In this document: one piece after another, positions 7,537 through 13,543 of the stretch | Numbering within the stretch: position 1 is the stretch's first letter | Layout of the letters: every line of letters starts with the position of its first letter | DNA from: Mariprofundaceae bacterium | GTDB lineage: Bacteria > Pseudomonadota > Zetaproteobacteria > Mariprofundales > J009 | Direction of reading: 5' to 3' | Length of the DNA stretch: 14,140 nt | Assembly (NCBI GenBank): GCA_015489095.1 | Contig: WFMN01000273.1 | Coordinates: 1 to 14,140, forward strand | Program-made: the position numbers and the translations under genes | Notes under the pieces: model-generated | Databases searched by the model: none | What the model was told of the DNA's origin: nothing | What the model saw: the letters and a program-made list of their open reading frames with translations, nothing else

Positions 7537-8357
7537 CCGGCGCCGATCCCGCCCCGCTGCCGCCACCACTGGCAGCCCCAGCTCAGGCAGAAGAGGCAGC
7601 AGAGCAGCACGATGATCGAGGCACCGGCCGGCCAGTCGCGCGCGTAGGAGAGCATCAACCCCGCCACCACCGCCACCACGCCGGCGGCGACGCTGATCAG
7701 CCACAGGGAGAGCAGCGTCCGCCCCCAGAACCAGGCGATGGCGGCGGGCAGCACCATCAATCCGGTGGTCAGCACCACCCCGGCCAGCTTCACACAGAGG
7801 ATCACGGTGGTGCCGGTCACCGCGTAGAGCAGCAGCCGGTAGCGGCGCACCGGCAGGCCGTTGGCCTCGGCGGTGGTGGCGTCGAAGGCGATGCTCCACC
7901 ACGCCCGCGCCATCCAGAACACCACCAGCAGCGTTGCCGGCACCAACAGATCCATCCACAACAGATCATGATCGTCCACCATCAGGATGTTGCCGAAGAG
8001 CAGCCCGAAGAGATCGACCTGCTGCCGGTCGGCACCCGCCAGCAGCAGCACGCCGAGCGCCATGCTGCCGGCAAACAGCATGCCGGAGGCGGCGTCGTTG
8101 CTGATGCCGCGCCCGGTGGGCATCCACGGTAGCAACAGCGCCACCAGCACCGCCACCAGCGAGGCCACCGGCAGCAACGGCAGCCCGGTCACCGCCGCCA
8201 GCCCCAGCCCGGCCAGCGAGGCGTGCGCCACCCCCACCGTCAGAAACGACAGCCGGTGCGCCACCACCATCACCGACACGGTGGAGGCCACCACCGCGAT
8301 CATCAGCGCCGGCAACAGCGCGTCCATCATCACCTCGCTGGCGAAAAAGGCGCTCAC
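7533..8357 (-). CDS. znuB: Zinc/manganese-type ABC transporter permease
   Basis: A 274-residue ABC-3 family inner-membrane permease, the channel part of a ZnuABC importer. It is nearly all hydrophobic, with about seven to nine predicted membrane segments. Family signatures include AHRLSFLTVGVAHASLAGLG near the N-terminus, DLFGLLFGNILMV in the middle and VVLTTGLMVLPAAIAW toward the C-terminus. The start chosen is GTG at 8357, whose GTGA overlaps the znuC stop; a GGAG lies nine bases upstream. ATG codons at 8330 and 8327 are alternatives that lose nine or ten residues. The C-terminus is Cys/Trp-rich (CCLFCLSWGCQWW), which is unusual and may be a soft metal-binding edge. Its stop overlaps the stop of the convergent plus-strand gene. 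It is the last gene of a znuA-znuC-znuB operon. Confidence 0.92.
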   Translation of the reverse strand: MSAFFASEVMMDALLPALMIAVVASTVSVMVVAHRLSFLTVGVAHASLAGLGLAAVTGLPLLPVASLVAVLVALLLPWMPTGRGISNDAASGMLFAGSMALGVLLLAGADRQQVDLFGLLFGNILMVDDHDLLWMDLLVPATLLVVFWMARAWWSIAFDATTAEANGLPVRRYRLLLYAVTGTTVILCVKLAGVVLTTGLMVLPAAIAWFWGRTLLSLWLISVAAGVVAVVAGLMLSYARDWPAGASIIVLLCCLFCLSWGCQWWRQRGGIGAG

Positions 8358-9142
8358 GGCGCGCCGCTCCGCTCGGGGTGGCAGCCGATGCAGTCGTGGT
8401 CGTGGGCGACCACATGCATGTGTTCGCCATACATATCCTGCCACACCTGCACCGGCACCTGCTCGCCGCGCTTGGCGTGGTGGTGGATGGTACGGTTGAG
8501 GCAGGCGACCGAATCGACAAAGGCGCTGATGGCGGCGATATCGTGCTCCACCATGATGACGGTCTTCCCCTCGTCATCACACAGGGCGCGCAGCAGGCGG
8601 TAGAGCTGCTCCTGCGCCGGCGTATCGAGCGCGGCGGAAGGCTCATCGAGCAGCAGCACATCCGGCCGCCGCAGCAGCGCCCGCGCCAGCCGCACCCGCT
8701 GCCGCTGGCCGCCGGAGAGGTAGCGATAATCCCGCTGCTGACAACCGGCGATTCCCACCTGTTCGAGCACCCGACCGATCTCCGCGCGCACGGCGGAGCG
8801 GCGCCACCACCAACGGCGATGGTCGGGATGCCCCATCGCCACCACCTCCTCCACGATGATCGGCAGCGTCGGGTGGTGATCCTGCAACTGATGGACGAAG
8901 GCGATGCGTTGCAGAATCGCGCGGCGGTGCGCCGGATCCATCGGCACCCCGTTGAAATGGATCGTGCCGCGGGTGGGCGCAAGCGAGCCCACCAGTAGCT
9001 GCATCAGCGTGCTCTTCCCCGCCCCGTTGGGGCCGACAATCCCCATGAAGTGGCCGCGTTCGAGCGCAAACGAGATCTGCTCCAGAATCGGCGCCTCCCG
9101 CGGCCCGAAGCCGACATCGCGCACCGCTACCGCTGCCGGCAT
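8354..9142 (-). CDS. znuC: Zinc/manganese-type ABC transporter ATP-binding protein with His/Cys-rich tail
   Basis: A 262-residue cytoplasmic ATPase that drives the ZnuB permease. All ABC motifs are present: Walker A GPNGAGKST (37-45), Q-loop Gln85, signature LSGGQRQ (142-148), Walker B VLLLDEP (162-168), D-loop SAALD (169-173) and the switch His200. The C-terminal 25 residues carry a concentrated set of possible metal ligands: His241, His243, His247, Asp248, His249, Asp250, Cys251, Cys254 and His255. Such a tail could sense cytoplasmic zinc; this is inferred. The ATG overlaps the znuA stop (TGATG) and the stop overlaps the znuB GTG start (GTGA), which implies coupled translation of all three subunits. 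Zinc is favoured over manganese from the operon partners, but family members transport either. Confidence 0.95.
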   Translation of the reverse strand: MPAAVAVRDVGFGPREAPILEQISFALERGHFMGIVGPNGAGKSTLMQLLVGSLAPTRGTIHFNGVPMDPAHRRAILQRIAFVHQLQDHHPTLPIIVEEVVAMGHPDHRRWWWRRSAVRAEIGRVLEQVGIAGCQQRDYRYLSGGQRQRVRLARALLRRPDVLLLDEPSAALDTPAQEQLYRLLRALCDDEGKTVIMVEHDIAAISAFVDSVACLNRTIHHHAKRGEQVPVQVWQDMYGEHMHVVAHDHDCIGCHPERSGAP

Positions 9143-9948
9143 CAGGGGGCGCGCAGTTGCCGAAGTTGCCGCAGGTTGCGTTGCTGCAGGCTATCGAGCG
9201 CCACCCCGCAGCGGCCAAGCGCATCCAACGCCACCACACCCGCCTGCGGCACCCGCTGGCTGAGCCAGTCGATCATGCGATTGGCGTGGCTCTGCTCCAC
9301 CACCAGCAGCGGAGGGTGGGCGCCGCGCAGCAAGGCCAACGCCGCCTCCAGTTGGCGGGGGCTGGCGCCGTCGCCGTGATGGCCGCGCTCCAGCACCGCC
9401 CGCACCGGCACCCGATAATGGGCAAACAGCCGCCGCCAAGCGGGGTGTTGCATGATCACCCCCCCTTCCCGCAGCGGACGGAGCGCCTGTCGCCACGCGC
9501 GATCCAACCGCTGCAACCGCTCCCGCGCCGCCGCCAGACGCTGTGCGGCCTCCCGCTCCGACAGCAGCCGCTGCGCCATCAACGCCTTGGCCAGCCGTGG
9601 CAGCGCCGCCAGCAGATCGCTGGGCAGCAGCCACGGGTGGTGCGCCCGCGGCCACAGATCCACCACCCGCCCGCCAAAGCCGCGCAGCCCACTCCAACCA
9701 CCATCATCGCCGCTGCTGCGCACCAGCAACGAGGCTCGGCGCATCTGCGCGATCTTGCGCGGTGACAGCACCAAGTGGTGCGGGTCGCCGTTGCCCGCCA
9801 GCAGGCAGCGCGGCTGGGCATCCGGTAGCAATAGCTGCACCATACCGGCCAGCGGCGGCAGGGTGACCATCACCGTGGCGGCCGCGGCCTTGGTCGATGG
9901 CGCCAGCGCCATCAACGCCAACACCGATATTAGGAGCAATCTGTTCAT
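9142..9948 (-). CDS. znuA: Zinc-type ABC transporter periplasmic binding protein (TroA/ZnuA family)
   Basis: A 268-residue periplasmic metal-binding protein that delivers metal to ZnuBC. The signal peptide runs to about Ala24. Candidate ligands by position are His57/His58 (GDPHH), His104 (HHPWLLP, matching the family segment DPHxWLxP), His190/His191 (RGHHGDG) and Asp242 (LDALG). Three histidines plus aspartate would be the zinc type; manganese binders usually have Glu in the third position. The acidic His-rich loop seen in many ZnuA proteins is absent, and the protein is shorter than the usual 290-310 residues. The ATG at 9948 (AGGG nine bases upstream) was preferred to a TTG at 9972 that would add eight Arg-rich residues ahead of the signal peptide. 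Only 42 bases separate it from divergent tilS. I see no obvious Zur box. Confidence 0.88.
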   Translation of the reverse strand: MNRLLLISVLALMALAPSTKAAAATVMVTLPPLAGMVQLLLPDAQPRCLLAGNGDPHHLVLSPRKIAQMRRASLLVRSSGDDGGWSGLRGFGGRVVDLWPRAHHPWLLPSDLLAALPRLAKALMAQRLLSEREAAQRLAAARERLQRLDRAWRQALRPLREGGVIMQHPAWRRLFAHYRVPVRAVLERGHHGDGASPRQLEAALALLRGAHPPLLVVEQSHANRMIDWLSQRVPQAGVVALDALGRCGVALDSLQQRNLRQLRQLRAP

Positions 9949-9977
9949 GCGCCGTAACCCTAGCCGCCGCAATGGTT

Positions 9978-9982
9978 GAGGA
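9978..9982 (+). promoter_or_regulatory. Shine-Dalgarno deciding the tilS start
   Basis: GAGGA ends eight bases before the TTG at 9991. This supports that TTG over the in-frame TTG at 9976 and the in-frame GTG at 10033, neither of which has a comparable site. Confidence 0.55.
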
Positions 9983-9990
9983 ACACGCTT

Positions 9991-11004
9991 TTGGCCGTTG
10001 ACGCGCCATCGCCCGCGGGTTGCCGTCGCCCCGTGCTACGCGACGGCGGCGCGTGGCTGCGCGACTACGGCCACCTGATCGACCGGACGCAGCCCCTGGC
10101 CGTCGCCTTTTCCGGCGGCGCCGACTCCACCGCGCTGCTGCTGGCGCTGGCGGCGTGCCATCCGGCAATCGAGGCGTGGCATATCGATCACGGCTGGCAC
10201 CCCGACGCCGCCGATCAGGCGCGGCAGCTTGCCGATCGCTGCGCGGGCTGGGGAATCAGCTTTCGTAGCCAGCAGGTTGTGTGCAGCCTGACACACAACC
10301 GCGAAGCCGATGCCAGAACCGCCCGCCTGCAGGCCTTCGCCGCCATGGCGCGGCGCCACGGCATCACGCAACTGGCACTCGCCCATCACGCCGATGATCA
10401 GGCGGAAACCGTGCTGATGCGCCTGCTGCACGGCGACGGCGTGCGCGGCTGCCGCGGCATGCCCCCCGTGCAGCAGATCGCCGGCCTGCGGCTGATCCGC
10501 CCACTGCTCACGCAGCCCAGAGCGGCGCTGCGTCAGGCGTTGCGGCAGGCCGATATTCCGTGGCTGGACGACCCCTCCAACCGCGACACCGCGCTGCGGC
10601 GCAACCACATCCGCCTGCGCCTGCTTCCGGCGATGAACCACGCATTGGCGGCGCGCCACCAAGGAGATGCCACCGGCTTGCTGCTGCGCTGGCAACGGCA
10701 GGCGGTACGGATCGCGGCGGCACTGGATCAGGCCTCCTCCGCCATCGCCATCACCCCCCACCCCCAGGCGGTGTCGATCCCGTGGCAACCGTGGCGGGAT
10801 CTTCCGCGACCGGTGCGGGCGTGGACGCTGCAACGGATGGCCGAGGCGCTGTTCGGCGCGGGGGTCTGTCTGGGACGGCGCCACATCGAGCTGATCGAGG
10901 CGTGGCGGCAGCGGGGGGGGCGCCACGGCGTCGATCTCTCCCGCTGTCGCCTAGAGCGACGGCAGCGGCGGCTCTGGCTGCGGAAAGCTGGTCAACCACG
11001 CTGA
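9991..11004 (+). CDS. tilS: tRNA(Ile)-lysidine synthase
   Basis: A predicted cytoplasmic enzyme of 337 residues that attaches lysine to C34 of tRNA-Ile(CAU), changing its decoding from AUG to AUA. The PP-loop ATP-binding motif SGGADS is at 41-46, followed by HIDHGW (64-69), HHADDQAET (132-140), the GMPPV and RPLL segments, and DPSN (194-197) with RNHIR a few residues on; together these are diagnostic of TilS. The C-terminal part is shorter than in E. coli TilS (about 430 residues), so it probably has the catalytic domain and a reduced tRNA-binding region. The start is taken as TTG 9991 on the basis of its ribosome-binding site. It diverges from znuA across 42 bases. A perfect hairpin lies within the coding sequence at 10275-10300. 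Confidence 0.92.
   Translation: MAVDAPSPAGCRRPVLRDGGAWLRDYGHLIDRTQPLAVAFSGGADSTALLLALAACHPAIEAWHIDHGWHPDAADQARQLADRCAGWGISFRSQQVVCSLTHNREADARTARLQAFAAMARRHGITQLALAHHADDQAETVLMRLLHGDGVRGCRGMPPVQQIAGLRLIRPLLTQPRAALRQALRQADIPWLDDPSNRDTALRRNHIRLRLLPAMNHALAARHQGDATGLLLRWQRQAVRIAAALDQASSAIAITPHPQAVSIPWQPWRDLPRPVRAWTLQRMAEALFGAGVCLGRRHIELIEAWRQRGGRHGVDLSRCRLERRQRRLWLRKAGQPR
10275..10300. other. Perfect 9-bp inverted repeat inside tilS
   Basis: GGTTGTGTG (10275-10283), an 8-base loop, then CACACAACC (10292-10300). The arms are fully complementary. It lies in codons for QQVVCSLTHN, between the PP-loop and the HHxDD motif of TilS. It could be an mRNA stem-loop or an operator-like palindrome; it has no T-run, so it is not a typical terminator. 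Confidence 0.6.
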
Positions 11005-11018
11005 AAAACCACTAGACT
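10989..11018 (+). promoter_or_regulatory. Possible sigma70-type promoter for the PilZ gene
   Basis: TGGTCA (10989-10994) and TAGACT (11013-11018) are separated by 18 bases; each matches the consensus at four of six positions. It would start transcription within the leader just before the PilZ gene. The -35 lies inside the last tilS codons. The match is weak and co-transcription with tilS remains possible. Confidence 0.3.
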
Positions 11019-11039
11019 GCGTGCCCTCACCCGCACGCA
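11018..11039. other. Perfect inverted repeat in the leader of the PilZ gene
   Basis: TGCGTGC (11018-11024) and GCACGCA (11033-11039) are perfect complements with an 8-base loop, placed 26 bases before the ATG. There is no following T-run. It could be a regulator site or a leader stem-loop. Confidence 0.5.
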
Positions 11040-11065
11040 AGCGAACCAGAAAGGAGTAGAACGCA

Positions 11066-11647
11066 ATGGCAAGAGATGAGAGAAAAGAGTTTCGCGTCGA
11101 TGACATGATCCCGCTGCGCGACTCCCCGCTGACCAAAGGCGAGTTCGAAGAGAAGCGTGCCAAGATCAGCAACAAATCGCGGCAGAGCGCCATGCTGCAG
11201 AACATGCTCGGTCAGGATCTGTTCGGCAACGACGCCCGCGACCGGCTCAACCCCGAACTGAGCGAGGCGATGAGCAAACTCGACGCCAAGCTCAACTACC
11301 TGATCGCCGGCAACCTGATGCACGACGCGATGGAAGATAATCTCGAAGAGCGCCCGGTGAACCTGAGCTGCACCGGCGCCGCTTTCGTCCCCTCCGAGCC
11401 CTACGCCAAGGGGATGTATATCGAGCTGAAACTGATGCTGGCCACCTTTCCCCCCACCCCGATGGAGTTGCTGGGCGAAGTGATGTGGGTACGCAAAAAG
11501 AAGTCCGGCGAGCCCTTTATCGGCATGAAGTTCCACTTCCGCAACCGGGAGGAGGAGGATGCCATGGCCAAGTATATCTTCAAGCGCAGCCGCGAGATGA
11601 TCCGCTTGAAAAAGCTGGAGGAAGAGGAGCGAAGGGAGCGTTCCTAA
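11066..11647 (+). CDS. PilZ-type c-di-GMP-binding protein with helical insertion
   Basis: A 193-residue cytoplasmic protein. Both halves of the PilZ c-di-GMP signature are present: RxxxR as Arg6-Lys-Glu-Phe-Arg10, and NxSxxG as Asn99-Leu-Ser101-Cys-Thr-Gly104. They are followed by the expected beta-strands (GMYIELKLML, LLGEVMWVRKK, EPFIGMKFHF) and a basic/acidic C-terminal helix. About 89 residues separate the two motifs, instead of the usual 20-40, and the insert (about 28-95) is predicted to be helical with heptad-like Leu/Met spacing. An AAGGAG at 11051-11056 lies nine bases before the ATG. It has its own leader after tilS and is convergent with coq7. Likely roles are c-di-GMP-responsive control of motility, adhesion or polysaccharide output, but no partner gene is present to say which. 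Confidence 0.8.
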   Translation: MARDERKEFRVDDMIPLRDSPLTKGEFEEKRAKISNKSRQSAMLQNMLGQDLFGNDARDRLNPELSEAMSKLDAKLNYLIAGNLMHDAMEDNLEERPVNLSCTGAAFVPSEPYAKGMYIELKLMLATFPPTPMELLGEVMWVRKKKSGEPFIGMKFHFRNREEEDAMAKYIFKRSREMIRLKKLEEEERRERS

Positions 11648-11648
11648 C

Positions 11649-11668
11649 GGCTGGGCGACAGCCCAGCC
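11649..11668. terminator. Perfect stem-loop between convergent PilZ and coq7 genes
   Basis: GGCTGGGC (11649-11656), loop GACA, GCCCAGCC (11661-11668): an 8-bp, GC-only-ended perfect stem two bases after the PilZ stop codon. Neither strand has a T-run after it, so it is not a textbook intrinsic terminator. By position it may end or protect transcripts from both sides. Confidence 0.5.
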
Positions 11669-11699
11669 AACCCCTTGCGGCGATCTCTGGCGAAACGGG

Positions 11700-12347
11700 C
11701 TAGATCTTCTCCGCCAGCGTCGTCATCACCTTGGAGGTCAGGCGCATCGCCCGCTTGATAGGCTGCGGAAGCTTAGCCGCGCCTAGCTTTTCCGCCAGTT
11801 CGGCGTGCCCCAGCTCATCGCTGCGCATCTGCTGCACGATCGCGCGGCTGCGCCCATCCTGCTTGGGCAGGCGATCGAGGTGATCATCGAGATGGCGCAC
11901 CACCTGATGTTCGGTCTCCGCCAGAAAGCCGAGGTTCCAGCGGTCGCCGGCGATCCCCGCCGCGATCCCGATCAACAGCGAACCGCCATACCACAGCGGA
12001 TCGAGTTTCGATGGCCTAGCTCCCAATTCATCCAGCCGGCGCCGGCACCAGTTGAGGTGGTCGCTCTCCTCCTCGGATGCGCACATCAATTGCTCGCGCA
12101 GCTTGGGGTCGCGCGCGGTCAGGCTCTGGCCGTGGTAGAGCGCCTGCGCCGCCATCTCACCGGCGTGGTTGACCCGCATCAGCCCGGCGGCGGTTCGCTT
12201 GTCGGCGCGATCCACCACCGCCTCGTCGATCGGCCGCGCCGGATACTCCCGCCTGCTGGGCTGGCGACAGAAGATGTTGTTGAGCGCATGGTCGATGTGG
12301 CCGATCACCCGATCGACCGCGCCATGGCGACGAAACTCCTCAGCCAC
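11700..12347 (-). CDS. coq7: Demethoxyubiquinone hydroxylase (2-polyprenyl-3-methyl-6-methoxybenzoquinone monooxygenase)
   Basis: A 215-residue membrane-associated diiron enzyme that performs a late ring hydroxylation in ubiquinone synthesis. Carboxylate-bridged diiron ligands are visible in the expected order: Glu in MRVNHAGEMAAQALYHGQ, Glu and His in EEESDHLNW, Glu in FLAETEHQV, then Glu and His in MRSDELGH. Length equals the Pseudomonas Coq7 proteins, and the N-terminus (DRVIGHIDHAL) aligns with theirs without gaps. The start is a GTG at 12347; a GGTGGG tract lies about seven bases upstream and no better start is in frame. The gene follows yccA on the same strand after 50 bases and converges on the PilZ gene. 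Its presence indicates aerobic quinone metabolism. No other ubiquinone gene is in the window. Confidence 0.95.
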   Translation of the reverse strand: MAEEFRRHGAVDRVIGHIDHALNNIFCRQPSRREYPARPIDEAVVDRADKRTAAGLMRVNHAGEMAAQALYHGQSLTARDPKLREQLMCASEEESDHLNWCRRRLDELGARPSKLDPLWYGGSLLIGIAAGIAGDRWNLGFLAETEHQVVRHLDDHLDRLPKQDGRSRAIVQQMRSDELGHAELAEKLGAAKLPQPIKRAMRLTSKVMTTLAEKI

Positions 12348-12387
12348 CGTAAAAGCCCACCATGTTGTGGCTATCCAGATCGCCCAT
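12340..12387 (-). CDS. Possible 15-codon leader ORF between yccA and coq7
   Basis: An ATG at 12387 immediately after the yccA stem-loop opens a frame reading MGDLDSHNMVGFYGG and stops at 12342-12340, eight bases inside coq7. The stop-start overlap would allow translational coupling to the GTG of coq7. There is no clear ribosome-binding site for the ATG. Length alone is compatible with chance. Confidence 0.15.
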   Translation of the reverse strand: MGDLDSHNMVGFYGG

Positions 12388-12409
12388 GGCGACGAGCTTA
12401 CTCGTCGCC
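12388..12409. terminator. Perfect stem-loop with the yccA stop codon in its loop
   Basis: GGCGACGAG (12388-12396), loop CTTA, CTCGTCGCC (12401-12409): a perfect 9-bp stem. On the minus strand the loop holds the TAA stop of yccA. No T-run follows on the minus strand, so termination would be atypical; an RNA-processing or stabilising stem between yccA and coq7 is an equal possibility. Confidence 0.45.
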
Positions 12410-13054
12410 CAGCATGCCGAATAGCGCCAGCAGGTTCTCGAACAGCAGGAACACATCGAGATAGAGGGTCAGCGCGGCCGCGATGTGCTCATCGTCGGGA
12501 TACTGGCGCAGCACCTCCGAGGTGTCGTAGAGGATGAAGGCCGAAAAGAGCAGCACGCTCATGCCGGCGATCACCAGCGAAAAGAGCGGCGACGCAAAGA
12601 AGAGGTTGGTGAGGCCGAGCACGATCACCGTCACCAGCCCGATCAAGACAAAGCCGCGCAGAAACGAGAAATCACGCCGCGAGGCGAAGCAGTAGGCGGT
12701 CAGGGCGACAAAGGTGATCGCGGCGGTCAAGAACGCCTGGGTCACCAGCATCCCCGACTTGGCGGCCACCATCCCCACCAGCGGCGAGATCGACATGCCG
12801 GTGATGGCACCGAAAGCGAGCAGCGCAACCACATTCACGCCGGGGGCGTGGCGCACCGCCTGCACCGCGAAGATGCCGCCCATCATGATCAGCAGCATGA
12901 TGAAGGGGTGCGCCAGCGGAAAGGCCAAGCCCATCGAGAAGTAGGCGCCGGCACTGCCGGCGGCGATGCAGAGCGCCAGCATGCCGTAGGTACGGCCGAT
13001 AAAGGCAACGCGGGCGTCAACCGCCGCGGACGAGGACATCGAGGTAGGGTTCAT
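12398..13054 (-). CDS. yccA: Bax inhibitor-1/YccA family membrane protein
   Basis: A 218-residue inner-membrane protein with seven predicted membrane segments. The family hallmarks are ILYDTSEVLR in the sixth segment region and LYLDVFLLFENLLALFG at the C-terminus. The two aspartates in these motifs correspond to the pH-sensing pair described for the bacterial homologue YetJ, which leaks calcium. E. coli YccA binds and inhibits the membrane protease FtsH. The hydrophilic N-terminus lacks a signal peptide. The ATG has an AAGGAG six bases upstream (13061-13066) and a good sigma70-type promoter before it. The gene lies between fxsA and coq7 on the same strand. Family identity is strong; the exact role here, calcium or proton leak or protease modulation, is not determined by the sequence. 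Confidence 0.93.
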   Translation of the reverse strand: MNPTSMSSSAAVDARVAFIGRTYGMLALCIAAGSAGAYFSMGLAFPLAHPFIMLLIMMGGIFAVQAVRHAPGVNVVALLAFGAITGMSISPLVGMVAAKSGMLVTQAFLTAAITFVALTAYCFASRRDFSFLRGFVLIGLVTVIVLGLTNLFFASPLFSLVIAGMSVLLFSAFILYDTSEVLRQYPDDEHIAAALTLYLDVFLLFENLLALFGMLGDE

Positions 13055-13090
13055 ACGGTTCTCCTTATCTATTCAAGCTGAGATAGTGTT

Positions 13091-13119
13091 ATTGTAACGC
13101 TTGCTGTGCGATAGATCAA
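13091..13119 (-). promoter_or_regulatory. Sigma70-type promoter for yccA
   Basis: On the minus strand TTGATC (13119-13114) and TACAAT (13096-13091) are separated by exactly 17 bases. The -10 matches the consensus at five of six positions and the -35 at four of six. The region is markedly more AT-rich than its surroundings. It gives a leader of about 30 bases ending in AAGGAG before the yccA ATG, and lies just after the fxsA stop, so yccA (and perhaps coq7) can be transcribed independently of hisS-fxsA. Confidence 0.7.
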
Positions 13120-13123
13120 CCGC

Positions 13124-13543
13124 TCACGGCAGATGACGGTGCTCGATCTCGATGATCTCCGCATCGACAATCCCGTCATCCCCGCCGCCACCCGGCGGAG
13201 GAAGCAGAAAGTGGCGGATAATCAGCCTGCGCACCAGCGGAATCAGCAGCAGAAAGCCGATGCCATCGGTAACGAAGCCCGGCAGAAAGAGCAACACACC
13301 GGCGGCGGCGATCAGGATACCGTGCACCCCGGCATCGGCCGGAAGCTGCCCGCGCGCCAACTGCCGCTGGGCGTCGAACAGCGTCTGCAGCCCCTGAAAC
13401 CGCACCAGCAGCCCGCCCAGCGCGGCGGTAAAGAGGCAGAGCATGATGGTGGTAAAACCGCCGATGCCCGCCCCCACCTCGATCAGCACATAGAGCTCCA
13501 GCAGCGGCACAACGAGAAAGAGCAGAAAAATCACCCTCAACAC
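13124..13543 (-). CDS. fxsA: FxsA-family membrane protein
   Basis: A 139-residue inner-membrane protein. Hydrophobic segments lie at about 3-24, 29-46, 76-95 and 98-110. Hallmarks are LLELYVLIEVGAGIGG, LVRFQGLQTL, the LLFLPGFVTDGIGFLLLIP segment and a Pro/Gly-rich hydrophilic tail with an acidic end. E. coli FxsA eases exclusion of phage T7 by the F plasmid when overproduced; its normal role is not known. The GTG at 13543 is chosen because a GGGGAAGA lies about seven bases upstream. TTG 13540 and GTG 13534 are close alternatives. The start overlaps the hisS stop by seven bases, suggesting coupled translation. Confidence 0.9.
   Translation of the reverse strand: MLRVIFLLFLVVPLLELYVLIEVGAGIGGFTTIMLCLFTAALGGLLVRFQGLQTLFDAQRQLARGQLPADAGVHGILIAAAGVLLFLPGFVTDGIGFLLLIPLVRRLIIRHFLLPPPGGGGDDGIVDAEIIEIEHRHLP

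Noticed and set aside
8358..8444. Longer ZnuB starting at 8444
   Set aside because: The extra 29 residues are Arg-rich and overlap the end of znuC. The GTGA overlap with a GGAG upstream fits the start at 8357.
9972..10001. Nine-codon frame starting ATG at 9972, overlapping the tilS start
   Set aside because: It is too short to support, has no ribosome-binding site of its own, and is probably chance; it merely contains the tilS ribosome-binding site.
11649..11668. Attachment site or mobile-element end at the perfect stem
   Set aside because: No integrase, transposase, tRNA gene or direct-repeat flank is nearby. A transcript-end stem is simpler.
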